A DNA stretch of 64,000 bases from Acidobacteriaceae bacterium (lineage in GTDB: Bacteria > Acidobacteriota > Terriglobia > Bryobacterales > Bryobacteraceae). The stretch spans positions 25,296-89,295 of the forward strand of contig JADCJL010000023.1 in assembly GCA_020247055.1 (NCBI GenBank). Reading direction: 5' to 3'. This document shows positions 61,891 through 64,000 of the stretch, piece after piece (the first letter of the stretch is position 1; the number at the start of each line of letters is the position of its first letter). Under the pieces are notes generated by a model, which was given only the letters and a program-made list of their open reading frames with translations, had not been told where the DNA came from and searched no databases. Made by a program: the position numbers and the translations under genes.

Positions 61891-64000
61891 TCAAGGCAGC
61901 CCCTCCGCCATCACCAGATCCGCATCGTCAAACTCATACTGCGGAATCAAAACATCCCGCTCATCCGGCGAAACATCCATCCCCCACCCTGGCGGCTTGT
62001 CCAGCCCAAACAGAAACTCGTTCTTCCCGTCGCTCTCCCGCTGCCGGTAAACCCCCTGCCGCGGCAGCGGACTCGCGTAGTAAATCCACCCGTTCCGCAG
62101 CGTAAACGTCGTTCGGTGGCTCAGCGAACCCACCACCTGCTCCACCGCCCCGCCCCCCCGCCGCAGGCGATAAATCCCGTTCCTCTCGTTCCGCTTCGTA
62201 AAGTAGATCCACTCGCCGTCGTCAGTCTCCCGCACAAACGCCGCCTCCACCGCGGCCACCGCCTCCCGGCGCCCCTCTCCGGAAAGCGGCCAGCGCTCGA
62301 GCAACGGACTGTTCTCCCGCAGAAAGCTGATGTATGCCGCCGTGCCGTCCTTGGCCACGCCCACCAGTCGCGCCCCTTGCGGAACCCGCAGCTTCGCCGT
62401 CAATGGCGCACCTCCCACCCCTTCGGCCTGAAACAACGCCGCCCCCTGCTCCGGCTGCTGGGCAAATACCGACAACACCGCCGCTGGCCCCCACGCCAAC
62501 CAAGCCTTCTCCGCCCGGTCAAAACGGCTCACCTGCACCGGGTTCGCCCCGTCCGCCCCGCTCACCCACGCCTGCAGCGCCCCCGATCGCTCCGATAAAA
62601 ACGCCACTCGCCTACCGTCCGCCGAATACCTCGGCTCTTCGTCCAGCGCCGTCGTCGAAAGCAGCCGCTCCCCCGCGTACCCCCCTGCCACGCCCCTGCG
62701 AAATCGCCACAGGTCACAATCCTCCCGGTTCCGCACCACCACCAGACCGGACTCCTTCACCCGTACCACCCCCTCCTCCACCGCCTCGGCAAACTCCGGT
62801 ATCGCCTCCGGCTCACGCCCTATCCGGACTCTCCATAGCCCCCGCCGCGTCAAAGTCCCCGCCGTGAAAACCACGCCATCCCCATCCGCGAACCAGCTCG
62901 GATGAAACACCCGCCGCTCCAGCCGGGTCACCCGTCGCATCTCGCCCTCCGGTCTTCCCGCCGGACTCACGGCCGTCACATACACGTCCCCCTTCTCCCG
63001 CGTCTGGTAACGGCAAAACGCCAGTTGCCGCCCATCGCGGCTTACCGCTACGTCAATATCATCCACAAATCCAGGTGGCGCCGGGAAAATCTCCCGCTTC
63101 CCGGTCGCCAATTCCAAGGTTTGCAGCGTGTAGGCCCCTCCCGGAATCGCGGCTTCCGTCAAAATCAGGTGCCGTCCATCGGCGCTGTAGGTGAAACTCT
63201 GGATCTCCCCCGCATGCACCGGATGAGGCGTTCCGCCCGCCGCGGGCATGCGCAGCAGCGTCTGCGGACCCTTCATTCTCCGCCTCCGGAACACCACCCA
63301 CTGCCCATCCGGCGAAACCGCCGGCCGGTCGTCCTTGCTGTCACCGGACGTCAGCGCTCGCGTCTCTCCGCTTGCCAAATCCAGCACGTACAAACTGCGA
63401 TTGCCCTCTTGATACACACCATGGGAGAAGTAAAGCAGCTTGCCGTCGGGGGAAAACGCCGGGTCAGACTCCACCCCCTTCAACTGCGTCAACACCCGTA
63501 ACGCCGCCGGCTTCCGCAGCGCACTCCCCGTATTCCACCAAACTCCCCCCACCACCACCGCCGCCAACCCCACTCCGATCGCCACCCGGCTCCACCGCTG
63601 CCGCCGCAACCCCGCCTCCACGCCCTCCCGAAAACGCCGCACCGACTCCGGCCGCGCCCCCGGGTCCGCCGCCATCCCCCGCTCCATCATCCGCCGCACC
63701 CCGCCCGCCGCCCCCGGAAACAGCTCTCCCGCTATCCGGGCCAGCGCATAGATATCGGAACCGACGCTAACCCTCCCCGTCAACTGCTCCGGCGCCCGGT
63801 ACCCTCCCGTCCCCCACGAAACCTCCTCCCCCCCGCTCCCTAACGCCTGCGCAATCCCGAAATCCACCACCGTCACCCGCGGCTCCGCGCCTCCCCCCTC
63901 GTGCACCAGAATGTTCTCCGGCTTCAAATCCAGGTGCAGCACCCCCGCCTCATGACACGTCTGCAGCACGTCCGCCAACTGCCGGAAGATCGCCAGCGCC
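61891..64000 (-). CDS. Serine/threonine protein kinase with C-terminal WD40-like (TolB/PD40) propeller, N-terminus outside window
   Basis: Frame is open to the window edge (ALAIFRQLADVLQTCHEAGVLHLDLKPENILV...VVDFGIAQALG...GTGGYRAPEQ...), TM segment VAIGVGLAAVVVGGVWW, repeats such as ESDPAFSPDGKLLYFSHGV and DRPAVSPDGQWVVFRRR. The track start at 63978 (TTG) is not the real start. Confidence 0.92.
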   Translation of the reverse strand, partial: ALAIFRQLADVLQTCHEAGVLHLDLKPENILVHEGGGAEPRVTVVDFGIAQALGSGGEEVSWGTGGYRAPEQLTGRVSVGSDIYALARIAGELFPGAAGGVRRMMERGMAADPGARPESVRRFREGVEAGLRRQRWSRVAIGVGLAAVVVGGVWWNTGSALRKPAALRVLTQLKGVESDPAFSPDGKLLYFSHGVYQEGNRSLYVLDLASGETRALTSGDSKDDRPAVSPDGQWVVFRRRRMKGPQTLLRMPAAGGTPHPVHAGEIQSFTYSADGRHLILTEAAIPGGAYTLQTLELATGKREIFPAPPGFVDDIDVAVSRDGRQLAFCRYQTREKGDVYVTAVSPAGRPEGEMRRVTRLERRVFHPSWFADGDGVVFTAGTLTRRGLWRVRIGREPEAIPEFAEAVEEGVVRVKESGLVVVRNREDCDLWRFRRGVAGGYAGERLLSTTALDEEPRYSADGRRVAFLSERSGALQAWVSGADGANPVQVSRFDRAEKAWLAWGPAAVLSVFAQQPEQGAALFQAEGVGGAPLTAKLRVPQGARLVGVAKDGTAAYISFLRENSPLLERWPLSGEGRREAVAAVEAAFVRETDDGEWIYFTKRNERNGIYRLRRGGGAVEQVVGSLSHRTTFTLRNGWIYYASPLPRQGVYRQRESDGKNEFLFGLDKPPGWGMDVSPDERDVLIPQYEFDDADLVMAEGLP

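Noticed and set aside
1-64000. CRISPR arrays, prophage, transposases, tRNA/rRNA, defence islands
   Set aside because: Scanned by eye and through the ORF translations; no regularly spaced repeats, no recombinase/transposase/phage proteins, no cloverleaf or rRNA-like sequence recognised. A tRNAscan/Infernal run would be decisive.

Overview
GC-rich bacterial chromosomal window, most like an acidobacterium (Solibacter/Bryobacter type) by gene content; the taxonomy is inferred from gene families only. It is almost fully coding, with about 53 protein genes. I saw no rRNA, tRNA, CRISPR array, transposase or prophage module. Main blocks: SNF2-type helicase (5' end outside the window); tandem paralog pair of unknown function; M20 peptidase; lysA; cytochrome c/copper-monooxygenase-like pair; flgM-flgN-flgK-flgL; CusABC/CzcABC-type RND efflux operon; RidA; DUF1501 and DUF1549/1553 pair with LacI regulator; ECF sigma/anti-sigma/secreted-protein operon; thiolase; aminotransferase; ceramidase-like; pyrE-like; EPS sugar transferase; TetR-adaptor-RND operon whose last gene is an in-frame fusion of an RND permease and a TolC-type outer-membrane factor; dnaB; sugar ABC ATPase and permease; sigma-54 enhancer-binding protein with a degenerate receiver; TPR protein; CPBP protease; a 57-aa Cys-rich protein missing from the ORF track; PQQ dehydrogenase plus multiheme cytochrome; enolase-superfamily/aspartoacylase/IclR/amidohydrolase cluster; Ser/Thr kinase with WD40-like propeller (truncated by the window edge). 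The strongest leads are the RND-TolC fusion with an internal signal-peptide-like junction, the overlooked Cys-rich small protein, recurrent 4-nt shared-stop overlaps between convergent genes, and CATG-shared divergent starts.
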